Of a stretch of DNA of 64,000 nt, positions 25,088 to 37,457 are shown piece by piece; within the stretch, counting starts at the first letter, position 1; each line of letters begins with the position of its first letter. The DNA comes from Sapria himalayana. Lineage: Eukaryota > Streptophyta > Magnoliopsida > Malpighiales > Rafflesiaceae. The stretch lies in assembly GCA_029783825.1 (NCBI GenBank), contig JAREIK010005960.1:18082-82081 (forward strand). Direction: 5' to 3'. The notes under the pieces are model-generated. The model did not search any database. It saw only the letters and a list, made by a program, of their open reading frames with translations, and was not told the DNA's origin. The translations under genes were made by a program, and so were the position numbers.

Positions 25088-25458
25088 AGATATTAAAAAT
25101 TGAAAATAGGTTGGTGAACCTTTATTTACAACACTGTTAAACCATGAAAAACAATTTAATGGTAAACTCAACTTCCATTGAAGTTGGCATACATACAATA
25201 TAAATATCAATCTAACTTGAGAAAGAACTGATATTAAGGTTATATAAAATTTTTATGAATGCTAGCTGATCACAAATAATGCATAGGATGAAATGTCAAT
25301 ATTCTTTTAAATATTATTGTTTAAATTATTGTTTAACACAATGTATTTTATTTATTCAAGAATAATTTAATTAAAAGCAAATCATATATTTTTGGTGATG
25401 ATTCAATAAAGTTTACAAGGATGGAAGTTTTGATCTTTATGTGTTTGTGTTAGATATG
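25088..25458 (+). other. Single-copy spacer at the palindrome centre
   Basis: 371 bp with no mirrored partner. The left match ends at AGGTTAT (25081-25087) and the right match begins at ATAACCT (25459). It is AT-rich with no recognised gene. In a transcript of the palindrome it would form the hairpin loop. Confidence 0.85.
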
Positions 25459-26197
25459 ATAACCTAATTTATGCATATTTTTAAAAAATATTTACATTCA
25501 AACATGCTGTAGAACTAACAATTCTTGTATCATTTACCATGGAAAAATAAGCTAGTGCTGTCAGCCCAGCCCCAACACCATTAACTTATTATATTACTAA
25601 AGTAATATCATCAAATCAAACTTCAATTTTAAAAATGAAAGACAAACAAAAAGTAGACAATCACTTAAACCTTGGTCAAAAGAAAAGTTGCCCATGAAGC
25701 AAATGCAAAAAATATTTGTGTAGTGAATAGACTAATAGTTTTGAAGTATATAGGAAAATCGAACAAATTTAGTATCCAGGAATAATAAGTAATCAACATG
25801 TAATTATAACATAAAAAAATAAAATTAATAACAGATATTCTGGAGAGTCTCCTAGCAGATATCTGATTGATATACATTAAGAAAATTATTGAGCAGTAGA
25901 TTCCAAGGACTCACACTTCCATTTTGTTCTGGCTGTTAAGTCAATCCTAGGTAGATAGTTCCTCCTATCACCTGCCTAAGTGGATACCTAATTTTAATAA
26001 ATGCTAAGAATAATTAGCACTTTTCAAAAAAATCCATGGAAAAATAATTATCTTGTTCGACATTGATTTAAATTACCAAGTTTGATCGTCATACTAATTC
26101 CAAAATCATATTTTTCATTATTCGTCAAAAACTGAAAACATGATCAAATAACGCAACAAATGAAAAACACAAAATTAGGTCTTCAAATTGAAAGAAT
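25459..26197 (-). other. Inner flank of palindrome, right
   Basis: Reverse complement of 24357-25087. No gene recognised. Confidence 0.6.
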
Positions 26198-26500
26198 CAC
26201 TACAACAAAATAGCAAATTAATGATCCTTTATATCTTGACGCTTTCAGAAAATATCATTATACTATTTGTAATTAGACATTTAATGACACTTTTCTAAAA
26301 GCGTCATTATTTCGAAAATGTATTAAGTTTTTATGACACTTACTAGAAGTGTCATTGTTACTACAATAAAACTTAAAATTAATGATGTTTATATTTTGAT
26401 GCTTTTATAAAATGTAATTATTATATTTGTAAGTAGACATTTAATGACACTTACTAGATGTGTTATTGTTAAGACTAATAGGTTAGAAAAATTTCTTACC
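26198..26500 (+). repeat. Inner terminus of element B with GACACTT repeats, right
   Basis: Mirrors 24061-24356. The GACACTTACTAGAAGTGTCA palindrome is clearer here. The terminal CACTACAACAAAA is intact. Confidence 0.75.
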
Positions 26501-26923
26501 TCCTTAAAAATTTCCAAGGAATAAGCGGCTGAAAATTAAAAACCTTGTCACTTTTATTAGTGTCATAGATGTGAAAATTTTAATTTTGAATTTATTAATT
26601 TGTAACTAATTTATTATTATTTTTTTAAAATAATTAATAATATTTTTATTTTTACTTTATAATAATAATCAAAAATTATCAAATTTTAGTTGAAAAATTA
26701 TTTATTAAAAATAAACACTACTTATGATAAAATTTAAAAATATCTAAATATTTTTACATTCAAAATTGAGTTTTTTATTTATAAAATAAGTAATAATATT
26801 TTATTTTAAAATAATTTGTTAATATTTAATTTATCCCTAAGAGAAATAAAAATATAATGTAAATATAAGGTGATTTAATAAAAGTATGTGATTAATTTAA
26901 TATTATTTTTAACTTAATTTAAT
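26501..26923 (+). other. AT-rich DNA, no gene
   Basis: Mirrors 23638-24060; nothing recognised. Confidence 0.6.
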
Positions 26924-27041
26924 ATGCTGAAGAATCGATTACTAGAAAGACTGTGCGTCTTCTTCATCACGTTCGGCCATTTCCAACAGCTCGACTTCAA
27001 GCTCATGTCTCCGATATCATTGGTCATATTTGCAGCATTCT
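26924..27041 (+). pseudogene. Possible captured first exon of unknown gene, right-arm copy
   Basis: Same exon as 23519-23637 but one base shorter: GACTGTGCGTC replaces GACTTGCGCGTC, so the frame from the ATG breaks. The downstream donor CT/GTAAGT is intact. Confidence 0.5.
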
Positions 27042-27586
27042 GTAAGTTTCCCCATTAAGTTTCTAATTGTATCTACTCTTCCATACATTTAATTTTTATC
27101 AAAAAATAGCACATTGAATCACTAGAATTGATGAGGTTAACCTATTAGCAATCAGTATTCGTCAGCATACTAGGCCATTACATGAACCACTACCACATCT
27201 CAACATTGTTTTGGTTACATTCTTGTCAATACAACTCAAACAAAATACCATTACTACCCACTCCTTTCCCATTTCAGTTGTTGACTTATACTTAGTCTTT
27301 TCCTTATTTTACTCTCTTAAGTTGTGGTAGTTTATTTTGTAAAGTCTGTGGGGGTGTTCTCCCACATAGTGGGGTGTTTTTCAATTTATCTTTAATGCCT
27401 ATTTGAAGGCTGATTGGGTCATGAAAGTAACGGACATAAAAGAGCAAGCTCCATATTTTCTGCTCACCAACTGCTCGACAAAATTCTTCTTCCATAATTA
27501 TCTTGTTTCTCTAAGCATGCAATATCTTGATTCTCTAAGTATTCACGGAGCATCTTTATATTATATATTGTGATAATTTTTTCAAG
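27042..27586 (+). other. Intron-like DNA, right-arm copy
   Basis: Mirrors 22974-23518; bounded by a GTAAGT donor and a TTCAAG acceptor. No coding similarity. Confidence 0.5.
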
Positions 27587-28399
27587 GAATTTGGATGAGA
27601 GGGTGAGCGATAGGGTTTTGTATGATATTTTAATTCGAGCTGGGAGAGTTCTGAAGTTGCACTTTGCTCGGGATAAGGAGAGTGACAAATTCAAAGGATA
27701 TGCTTTTGCAGAATATGAAATTCGTGAGATTGCAGACTATGCTGTCAAGCTTTTCTCTGGTCTAGTGGTTATCTATGATCATACCCTAAAGTTTACGGTG
27801 TGTCCATTATTTTCTACAAGTATTTGACTGTATGTGAATTTATCTCTTATGCTGGATCCAATTGTTGTACTTCCTGCAGTTTCTCCTACTCCCCATTGGA
27901 CATGATTTTTCCTGTTATGAATTAAACTAGCAAAACTTTTCTTTGTGGAGATTTCCTGGCAATATAAACTACAAAATTCCGGTAATAGTGATTGTTTCTT
28001 CCCCAAATTCATCTGGAATACTAATACATTCTCCTTTGCTACTGAGTGGAAGTGAAAACTCACTTCAATCCAAGCGATTGTTTAAGTCATGTAGGAGATC
28101 ATCCTATTCTTCTCCCCGTTGTTATTCAGGAGGTACTATACTTCTAGAACTTTCATGAGTTGTGATTCCTTTCTGGGTCTATTTTCTTCAGCGTCTCTTG
28201 TGATGTATACTTTTTGATTTTATTCAGTGTCAGCCTTCCCTAATAGCATGAACGCCCCAATGCGTATGGGTCACCTTTTTCTGGCATTTCTTATGATTTA
28301 GGTCAGAGACTTTCTGGGTCGCCACTTGGGTATGGCGGCCAGCTAAGGTCCGGAAGCTATGATAGGAGTAGCAGTATACCATACCCATCCTATTGGTAA
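27587..28399 (+). pseudogene. Captured RBM7-like RRM protein fragment, right-arm copy
   Basis: The RRM exon (27587-27797) is open here: NLDERVSDRVLYDILIRAGR, then ARDKESDKFKGYAFAEYE, ADYAVKLFSGL and TLKFT, ending at ACG/GTGTGT. KGYAFAEY is a good RNP1. RNP2, which would lie partly on the missing first exon, is incomplete. Plant RBM7-like proteins have the form GNLDERVSDRVLYDILIQAG, so the similarity is strong. The middle exon (about 27960-28131) has one extra base (TAATAGTG for TAATGTG), and the last exon (28227-28399) has lost one C (AACGCCCC for AACCGCCCC). The left arm has both correct but carries a deletion in the RRM exon. Each arm is therefore broken at different places. Confidence 0.8.
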
Positions 28400-30009
28400 T
28401 CTTTAAAAGTTTTTATTTTTAAGCTTCAAATGCATCAAGTAGATGTTTGTCTCTGTGTATAAGAAGCCTGGTATGTAGCCTGTCTGGAGTGTGCTGTGAA
28501 ACTTTATTTATTTGTGTATTTTGTGTAGACTCTGCAATGTTGTTTATTAAGTTTAGTAGCTTCACTTAGTGGATACCTCCTGATTTACTGTTGCTGAAAG
28601 CTTCATCATTCCAAGTACCCTTTTCCTTAACATTGTCTCATCTTTCCTAGCTTAGCATTTTATTTGGCAATACCTTGTTTGTTCTTGGAAAATTACTGTC
28701 ATGATGAAGTAAAAACTACTAGAATAATTTTTTTTTCACCCTTTGCCCAATCTCTCTTACCAACCTCAGGGTAGATGTAATGACAAATTTTTATACATTA
28801 GTGATGGTTTAAACATGTCTAAAAAACTACTAGAATAGTTAGTTTCAAGGAAAAATGTATGCTTTGATGATTAAATTGTAGTGTTAGATGTTGATAATGG
28901 AGGGATGATGAAGTGGCCCTTGTTCATTGTGTATCTGTAGCATAGCTTGATCCAACTTACTAGCCGTCTAGACTAAATTTGGTTCGAGTCTTATGCTTGA
29001 CATGGGTAATGTTGGGTCTTGGGGTAGTGCTTGTTAGACTGTGATTTGAGCATACATGATAGCTACAAAAAATGTCATGGGTTGGGTGTGATAACTGTGG
29101 GCATGTGATTTGCCTTCTGACACATGACCCACCTTGAACCATGCATTCTTTAATGCAACAACTATGCAACCATTCCATTGAATGTTGTATGTGGGTGGAT
29201 TCCGACATTGGATTTTGTTTGGTTTGGTAAAAAAAGTATACAATTCTCCTAAAATTAGTTATTAAGGTAGAACACTAAGCTTAGATAAAATAAAAAGTAA
29301 GCTGAAAACTATTTAAGATTTATATAAAATGTATAATGACTAATTTATAATTTGGATATAAATTATAATAATAGTTTTTATATATTCATTATAATATTAA
29401 TTTATTAATATAATTTATAGAATAATTTCCTATTTTATTATATCTTTTCTTTAGAGAAAATTAAATATTTTAAAAATAAATAATATATTTATAACTACAT
29501 AAATAATAAAAATGTATGATTTTTAAGAATAAAAAAATAGAGATATATTATATATTTCATCTCCAAAAATAGAGATATAAATAAAAAAAATTTAAAATTT
29601 TATCTACAAAAATTTTTGAGTTGTGATCAATTTGAGTCGAGTTACTAGTTTGTCGACTAAACTAGTTAACATTTTTAGTCATGCTCGAACTCAAATTGAT
29701 CTTACACGAGTTGAGTTTTGATCGAATTTTAATTGAGTTGAGTCCGAGTAGCTTGTGAGTTGTCTCGTCTCATTAGCACCTAAAGTTATAACCACAAATT
29801 AACTAATTAATTGATAATATTCCAAAATGTGAATCTATTCCATAATTGAACATGATAATATTTTGGGTGGCTAAATATATTTTTCTTGATTACTCTAATA
29901 TTTATAAATTATTTTTGATTCATTGAATATTCTTGAGTGTTAATTTTTTTCTATGTTTCACAATAAGATGGTGACTGTCAAATTGTTATTTATCCCACAA
30001 TTTTCATAG
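28400..30009 (+). other. Unassigned interior of element B, right-arm copy
   Basis: Mirrors 20558-22162. 28400-28550 may be a captured 3' UTR. No further gene recognised. Confidence 0.45.
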
Positions 30010-30624
30010 AGGTGGTTTTGGACAGTCATTTAAGACCTTCCTCATGAAAGAAGATATGGATATCATAATATCATCAACAGAGTTATCATCTAATTGCCTT
30101 ATGTTCTATATATGGCAAGAGAAATATTTAATATGTCATATATTTTAACTATCTTATTTATGCTTTAAATTTTCATAATGAGAATTGTATTTAATATTAG
30201 TTAATTAAAATATTAAAACTTTTAAATAGTGTGTGAAATTAAATCAGGCACTTTCATACAAAGATGGTCGATGCTAAAGAGGCAGAGTGATTTATTTTTG
30301 TAAATCCAACCTTGGTTTCCAATGCTGGATTGGGAGAAGCAAGCAAGAAAAATAGGTCAAGTGTTATAGCTAATCGGTTGATGAATGCAAATAATGCAGA
30401 TTTTGTTTTTATTCCATATAACCCAGGGTAAGTTATTTAACATAAGTAAGATTATAAGTATCCATATTTATCAAATTATAAATGTTATGTTGTTACACAA
30501 ATGTTAATTTTGTAGTTGTCATTGGGTATTGGTGGTACTTGACATAATGAATTTGATCACCTATTACCTTGATTCCTTGCATCATCAATCTTCAGATGAT
30601 CTTAAAGATATTGTTAATATATAA
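30010..30624 (+). pseudogene. Decayed Ulp1-like (C48) peptidase exons, right-arm copy
   Basis: Exon A (about 30010-30109) reads FGQSFKTFLMKEDMDIIIS then STELSSNCLMFYIY and may end at a GC donor (ATATG/GCAAGA). Exon B (30248-30427, acceptor ATCAG) carries the in-frame TGA shared with the left arm, then FVNPTLVSNAGLGEASKKNR and FVFIPYNPG. Exon C (30516-30624, acceptor TTGTAG) reads CHWVLVVLD and TYYLDSL. The Gly codon is split correctly across the B/C intron. These are the features of the Ulp1-like domain found in plant transposon proteins. There is no catalytic Cys block and no transposase. Confidence 0.78.
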
Positions 30625-31739
30625 GTTTTTCCCTTCTTATTATAGAATGAAGCATTTATTGGTAACAAAATTTTTTTTCTTAATGTAGGGTTCAAAGAAA
30701 TCTTCACTTTAAAAAACATACCTCATCAAAAATTTTATGTCATAATTGATAAATCTCCTGCTTTATATTTTATCCATTACTACTAACTCTATTTTTGTTG
30801 TTGTTAAATTTGTTTAATTGTATATGTCAATTTTTATATAAATTATTTTATGATATGTTGTTATCATTCCTATTTTAGTAGAGGAAAAAATAAAACTTGA
30901 ATTAAAATCAACTTAGTGTCAGTTTGGTAGTGATTTTCAAAAGTGTTAATAGGGCTAAAAATAATTTTAAGTGTGTATAAGAGAAAAAAATATCATTAGT
31001 AATATTAAAAAAAACTTTTATTAAACCCTAAAAAAATACCTAAAGTATTGTTTTAATAAGCACTTGGAGATATTTTTTGTATAACTCGTCAAAAATTTTT
31101 GGATGTATATAAAACATCAATATATTTATCCTTAAACAACACTTTATTTTATCTTAAATTTAATAAAACTTATGATTTTATTTATAATTCTAATATTTCA
31201 AATCTTTTAGTAATATTTTTTTTAAAAAATTTCTATAATCATTAAATTTTTTTTAAGTTTTATTAATACAAATATTTACTTATTTATTTGTTAATTCAGA
31301 TTTTTATGTATACTTTTTTTATTATCAAACAAATAATTATTTTATGTTTTCATTAATACAACTATTATGCATGTTGATGTATTATTTCAAATATTTTAAA
31401 AAATGTTTATAATTATAAAATTAATTATTTAATGTATTTATTAATACAAATATTTAAATATCATTATTAATTAATTCAAATAATATTTTGTATATTTTTT
31501 TAAAATTTTATAATCAAAAAAATAGTTATTTTTGTCTTATTAATATAAATTTTTATTCATATTTATATATATTTGAAATTATTTATTTGTAACATCTTAT
31601 TTTTATAATTATATGAGGAGAAGATATCTTTCAAGGATCTTCATCCATAGACCATGACAAACCTTTAATATATAAAATTATATCAAATATTAAAACAAAT
31701 AATATATAAAACAAAAAAAATTATTCACAATAAATTAAT
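30625..31739 (+). other. AT-rich interior of element B, right-arm copy
   Basis: Mirrors 18841-19944; no gene recognised. Confidence 0.6.
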
Positions 31740-32155
31740 GATGAAAATAAACTCAAGCTATGTTAGAGAAAATCTCTAGATAAATGTATATATTTTGTGA
31801 AAATTATAATTTAAGAACTAATCACTTGCTATTAATATTTAATTGTAAAAATATTTTTTTAGATAATGATTTATTGAGGGAATTTTTCTCGAGCTAATTA
31901 GCTAGGGAATATCTGTCTCTAAAGTCATTGATAAATTTGCCACCAATGTTAGTGCTAAAATCTATGACAATATTAGCTAGAGATATTTTTCAATCAAAAA
32001 TTTCTATCTCTAATCCTTCACACATCCATCACAAATTTGTCATTCAATATAAAATCATATATCTTTTGTAGTTCCCTAGTTAATCCCTCGTAAATTAGCT
32101 AGAGATTATTCTTCTAACTAAATTTTTATACCTATATAGATAATTTCTTGTAGTG
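31740..32155 (-). repeat. Outer terminal and subterminal repeats of element B, right-arm copy
   Basis: Mirrors 18422-18840; ends in TTTCTTGTAGTG at 32155. Confidence 0.75.
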
Positions 32156-32158
32156 TAG

Positions 32159-32183
32159 ATAGACAGATTGATTTGAAAGATAG

Positions 32184-32234
<51 letters not shown>

Positions 32235-32636
32235 TACAAATAGATAGACATATAGATAGATAGACAAATTGATAGACTTATAAATAGAAAAATAGACAGA
32301 TAGATAAAAAATAGATAGAAAGATGGAAAAAAACATATAGATATATTGAGAGAAAGAATAGACAAATAGATTGATAGATAGATAGACAAACAGATAGATA
32401 GACAGAAAGACAGACAAATAGATAGATAGATAGATAGACATATAGATAGAAAGATAGACAAATAGATTGACAGATAGATAGATAGGCAAATAGACATACA
32501 AATTATAGATAGATAGACAGACAAATAGATAGACAAATGTATACACAGATAGACAGGTAGATATGTAGATAGATCGATAGATAGATAGACAGATAGACAT
32601 ACAGATAGATATATAAATATATAGATAGAAAGATAT
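32159..32636 (-). repeat. Short GATA/GACA array between elements B and A, right arm
   Basis: Mirrors 17942-18418; the TA run at about 32196-32224 is similar in length to the left one. Confidence 0.9.
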
Positions 32637-32639
32637 ATA

Positions 32640-32930
32640 CACTACAAGAAAATCCCAAATAGCTAGAAAAAATTCCGTATCTAAATATGTTATTTTCATC
32701 ACTAAAGTAGATATAACGATAGATTAATGATGGATTAACGACGAAACATTTCCCAAGGTAAAGTGCTTATCACAAAAATTAATGAGAAAATATATCTTCT
32801 AGCAAATTAGAGAGGAAATATTACCTAGCAAAATTAGCGAGGGAAAAATCCCAAGCTATATTAGCGAGAAAAAATTCCCTGACTATATTACCGAGAAAAA
32901 ATCTCTAGCTATTTTCTTTCTAAAATTATT
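32640..32930 (-). repeat. Terminal and subterminal repeats of element A (inner end), right arm
   Basis: Mirrors 17650-17938 with TAGCGAGGGAAAAATCCCAA-type motifs. Confidence 0.8.
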
Positions 32931-33166
32931 TTAACATTTTTAATTATTTAAATAATATTTAAATACATATTTTTAAATTTTTATATTAAATTAAAAAAAA
33001 CATAAACTACAAATAATTATTTATAATTAACAAAAAATAAAATTAGTTAATATATTTTTCTGATACAATAAGTTACATAGTTAACACAGAAACATAACAA
33101 AACTTGATTACATATTATTTATTATCAATGTATCTAATGACAGTGCACAAAGTATAATGTGTCTGT
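32931..33166 (-). other. AT-rich DNA near the inner end of element A, right arm
   Basis: Mirrors 17411-17649; no coding signal. Confidence 0.5.
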
Positions 33167-33362
33167 GAAATTGATGTTGCTTTCTCTTCCCCAGTTCCTC
33201 AAAATTTGTATACTACTCTAGTACTCGAGCATGTCCCTCCATGGCCATCTGCAATGCTTCCTTTAGTTCTAGTCTGCATTTTCTCTCCTCCTCCAACTCC
33301 TTCCTTGCATCTGCCAAAGCCCTTTTTGTATCTAGCCACTCTTCCAACAGCATTTTTTAACC
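33167..33362 (-). pseudogene. Captured kinesin-12 coiled-coil fragment, right arm
   Basis: Mirrors 17214-17410. The EALQMAMEGHARVLE-stop sequence is retained at DNA level, including the TAG. The frame is broken by several indels: one A is missing next to ATGCTG, and more differences lie near RKELEEE. It is non-functional. Confidence 0.78.
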
Positions 33363-33984
33363 TTACGATTAGTTGCATGTATGTATACTTGTGCATGTAT
33401 GTATGTGCCCATGTGTGTGTGTGTGTAAACACAAACACATGTACTTTCATGCAGATACACATACCATCAAAGACAATAGAAAAAAATTAATCTAGGGCTT
33501 AAAAACACATATATAGGTCTCTCAGGCATGGTCAGCATCTTCTAATTCTTTGTCCTATGATACTCAATGCACATAGAGAACATTGTTACACCTACACATG
33601 GAGCATAACATATTAAATTTACAAACCAATAAAGAACACAACACAATGCCGTTGATAAACACAAAGACTAGCGCATGCAATACTAACTGCCATTGGCTAG
33701 AAATTTCACACAATGAGATAATCATGAGCTTATTTTTAAATTACCGAATCAAGATTTCTCCAAGATTTCTAGTGAACTATCGATCAACATATTCTTTTGT
33801 GTTTCCCAGCTTCACCCATCAGTCCATGGTTAATTATAAGAAAATTAGAAATGAGTTTTTTATAGAAATAATATGTTTTAAATAAAAAATCCAAAATATG
33901 ATGCTTGTTAAAAAATATTACCAAACAAGTGCTTCTGGAAACAACATGGAAATAGTCATCATTGTGAATGGCGGGCATTGCCAC
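33363..33984 (-). other. Unassigned DNA, right arm
   Basis: Mirrors 16591-17213; no family recognised. Confidence 0.45.
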
Positions 33985-35415
33985 CTGATTAAATTTTAAA
34001 AATCAAGACCTTCATCAATGTCTGCCTTGCTTGATGATGCCGAATTTGGGCTTGAATTTGGGTTTGACATGAGATCAAGTTTGGATTCATTTTTGCTTTC
34101 AATATTGCATCTTGGCCATACAGATTCCCAAGTGAGTGGCCAAGTTAAGTTGGTGGTTTGATTAAGAGATGATTCAGAAATGGAAGATGAAGAAGATGAA
34201 TTTAATTTGATGGTTTTCTCTGGATTGAAATGGAGAAGCCACTTTTGGCAAGCATCCCTTGATTTTTTAAAGTTGACAAGATCACTGAAAATCATGATTA
34301 AAGAAAAAAAACAAATCATTTAATATGAAGAAAATGATATAGATATATTTGAGTAGACAATATCATATTTCATATTTAATAAAAATAATAAGCACCTTAT
34401 CATCACCCCTCTTTTCTTCTTTATACCACTAGAGCCATGACACTAAACTCGAGCAAGAAGAAACCTGTCAGAAATGAACTCATGGTTTCAAACTTGAGTT
34501 TCTTTTCTGAGGTTAATGGAGCAATTGGAGTTTCATGTTGCACTTTTTGTAAGTAATCAGATTCAATCTTTTCCCAGCCAGAGCCACTCTCACAAGTAGA
34601 TGTCTTGCTTATACACCCTTTTTTCTTCTTTTTTAAATCTTAGTCAAATGCATGACTAGTGAGATATGAAGTATTTATGCACACACATATATAATAGTTG
34701 ACATGATGATACATATGAATAAGTGTGTGGGTGTATGTGTTTGAGTGTGTCTTTGTGGGTGTGTATTTGAGTCATTGATGGGTATCATAAGTGATAGATA
34801 TATTGCACTAAAGGATTCTGAGTAAAAACAAAATAATCATTTTACCGTTGAGATTGAGGCTAAGATTAAGGCTTCCAACTGGAACAGTGACTGTATAAAG
34901 TTCACAAATTGTCTCTAGAGAGGGAAAGCCTACTTTACACTTGATGTAAGTTTGGAATGTGGCGATTCCCATGAGCCATGCTCTTCGAGCCTCGCTACCT
35001 ATTCCGTAGATCAAACTTTGCATCTCTGCGTATAATTTACTTTGTATTGTTGTTACATGCCTGCCAAGACTAATTTGGCCAGATATTAGAGACCCAATTA
35101 AGTTTACCCACATATAAAACAACTCCTCTAGTCGAATAAGCATCTACGATGCACTTAAGCTCTATAAATTTATGGTCAATATCTACTTTGAATGATTCCT
35201 TAAAGAGAACAAAGGAAATCGTTACTAATCTAACAATTTCCATATTCTCCCTCACTCCTCTGAGACCCCTACGCTCTCTATGCTTGCCACAACTCTCTAG
35301 GAAAATCATAATGTTCTTTTTCCTCCTCTCCATCACCTGTAAAACCTCATCACATCTTCTTTCTTTGGTTAGTGCTTCATGATGGCAAGCGTGTAGAGTC
35401 CTTCCCCAATGGTGT
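33985..35415 (-). pseudogene. Captured SMXL fragment, right arm
   Basis: Mirrors 15183-16590. Block 1 (34846 to about 35415) keeps a longer joined frame than the left arm: KLYAEMQSLIYGIGSEARRA, then WLMGIATFQTYIKCKVGF and VPVGSLNLSLNLN, ending at CG/GTAAAA. In the left arm a stop interrupts before AEMQ. The upstream part (KEDV..., VVLYVGKLNWVSN) is frameshifted instead. Block 3 ends at an acceptor near 34284 and reads DACQKWLLHF, a serine-rich run and NLTWPLTWES. No Walker or EAR motif is present. Confidence 0.82.
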
Positions 35416-35914
35416 TCAAATTGACTGAATGAAAGAACATTGAGGAGGAGCGTTGAGCTACGGTGAACGGTTTATGGTCTTCTTTTAGGTATGAGTTTTT
35501 TCCCCAAAAAACTAGAGGTGATTATTTGGTTGTGGAGTTCTGGGCGGTGGATGTACTATTGGACAAATATCCCTGGATACGGCTTGTTCAACCTTGTTTT
35601 TTCCCTAGATTGATCCACCCACTCTCTGGTTATTCCCAATGCATACTTTTAAATTTTAAAATTTAATAGCCGGCATTCACAATGTCGGTCTTTGTATTTT
35701 TAAAATTCAATAGCATGGACAATGCCAGCGTTCACATAATGCAAATTGCACGTGTTTCGAAGACACATTAGTTGGTATATTTTTCAAACTAGCATATATT
35801 TTGGAATTTTATTTAAAATGTATTATTCCGTACAAAACGCATTAGAAAAGTGGCAAACAAAAAAAAAATAGAAGTGTAAATGACAAAAGCTACGTGGTAT
35901 TGAATTTTGTATGC
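35416..35914 (-). other. Unassigned DNA, right arm
   Basis: Mirrors 14689-15182; the frame at 35463-35666 has no recognisable similarity. Confidence 0.45.
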
Positions 35915-36087
35915 CTATAGGTTCATATAGGAATCCACCGAAGCAAGGAAACCTGCAAGAAACCAAGAAAAAAAATGAGAAAAAATGCAATGCACAGAAA
36001 AGAACACAAGGTATGTCCCCTTTGTATTCCATTCTCCACTTGAGTTTTACAATGACTGTCTTCCTAGCCAAGTTGTTAAGAAAAGGC
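35915..36087 (-). pseudogene. Captured SmF fragment, right arm
   Basis: Mirrors 14512-14688. Exon 1 (36020-36087) and exon 2 (35915-35952) are present with the same TAG. The splice donor reads AAAGGGGACA instead of AAAGGTGACA, so the intron could not be removed normally from this copy. Confidence 0.85.
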
Positions 36088-36393
36088 TTTGAAAATTAAC
36101 CCATCTTAATCTTCTTTCAAACTTTTGATATTTTACTTTGTGTGTGTGTAATACTTTGATATTTTTAAATAAATTCTTTATAATTTGATTATTATATATT
36201 TCCTAATAAATACATCTCCATTATGAATTGTGATCATATATGAAACATTAATATACAAAAAATAAAAAAAATAAAAAAATAAAATAAAAATAATAAAATA
36301 AAAATAAAATAAAAATAAATAAAAAAAATAAATAAAATAATAAAAATAAAATAAAATAAATAAAATAAAATAAAATAAATAAAATAAAATAAA

Positions 36394-36424
<31 letters not shown>

Positions 36425-37457
36425 AAAATAAAAATAAAAAATAATAAAAAAAATAATAAAATAAAAAATAAAAAAAAAAAATAAAAAATAATAAAAATAA
36501 AATAATAAAAAAGAATATACAAAAATGAATGTTCATCTAATATTTTAACTAATAAAGATAAAATTTACCCCAATTTCAAGCATCATTACACAATATATAG
36601 CCTAATGGTTTATATCATGAAGTATGAGATATATTATGAGGTAATGCACTGGTATGATAATAAGTACTCTCGTCTAGGAATAAAAAATTTATTATTTTAC
36701 TCCTTTGTGAATTATCAGACATAACAATATAACATTTATGATTTTCAGGATAAAACTATCAAGATATTAAACTCACAAATCCCGGACCTATGCAAGAATC
36801 ATGTGTACTAGGCGGTACTCTATGCCTTATTTTTATTACTTTTGTTATACAATACTCACTCCTAATTTTAAAAGAATGCTCATTTTTTTTATTATTTTTC
36901 TTTGCATATATACATTTGTGTGTGTGTTATTTATTTATTTTTTTATTTATTTATCATGATTATTGCATTTTTGTTTTTTTATTTATTTGAAGACTTAAAT
37001 TGTAGGATGCCCCAAACCATACCATACATATAGTATTGTGTATACTTGTACACACACAACACATATATACTATCATGATTATTAAAGTATTTACTTAGTT
37101 TTTTTTATTTGCTTGGGAGCTTTGACTGTGGGGTACCACAAGCACAAATTATAAAAGAATACTCATTTTATTATATTTGTCTTAACATGTATACACTTCA
37201 ATACACACACCACACACACATGCCTAAGATTGTATATTCAAAAATTGATTTTATGATTTAAATTATTTTTTTTCTTCTTCTTTCTCCCCCCCCTCCCTCT
37301 CTTTCTCTCTATCGTTCATAGCAACCCTAAACCAAAACAGCAATGTTCATACGAAACTTCAAAAAAGCTAAGTTATTTTAGATCATACAAGAAAATGATA
37401 GCGATGTTCATAACACCCATCATGTTAGAATTTCATTTAGAAAATATGATGTCATAC
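36088..37457 (-). other. Low-complexity spacer, right arm
   Basis: Mirrors 13176-14511. It holds the AAAAT tract (36258-36515), short AC and TA runs and the pyrimidine-rich tract at about 37262-37315. No gene. Confidence 0.6.

Larger units (their letters stand above)
26198..32155 (-). mobile_element. CACTA-like composite element B, right-arm copy
   Basis: Begins CACTACAACAAAATAGC (preceded by AAT) and ends in reverse complement CACTACAAGAAATTATC (followed by TAG). The flanking triplets do not match, as in the left copy. It is 5958 bp against 5935 bp on the left. The RBM7-like and Ulp1-like remnants read on the plus strand here. Confidence 0.65.
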
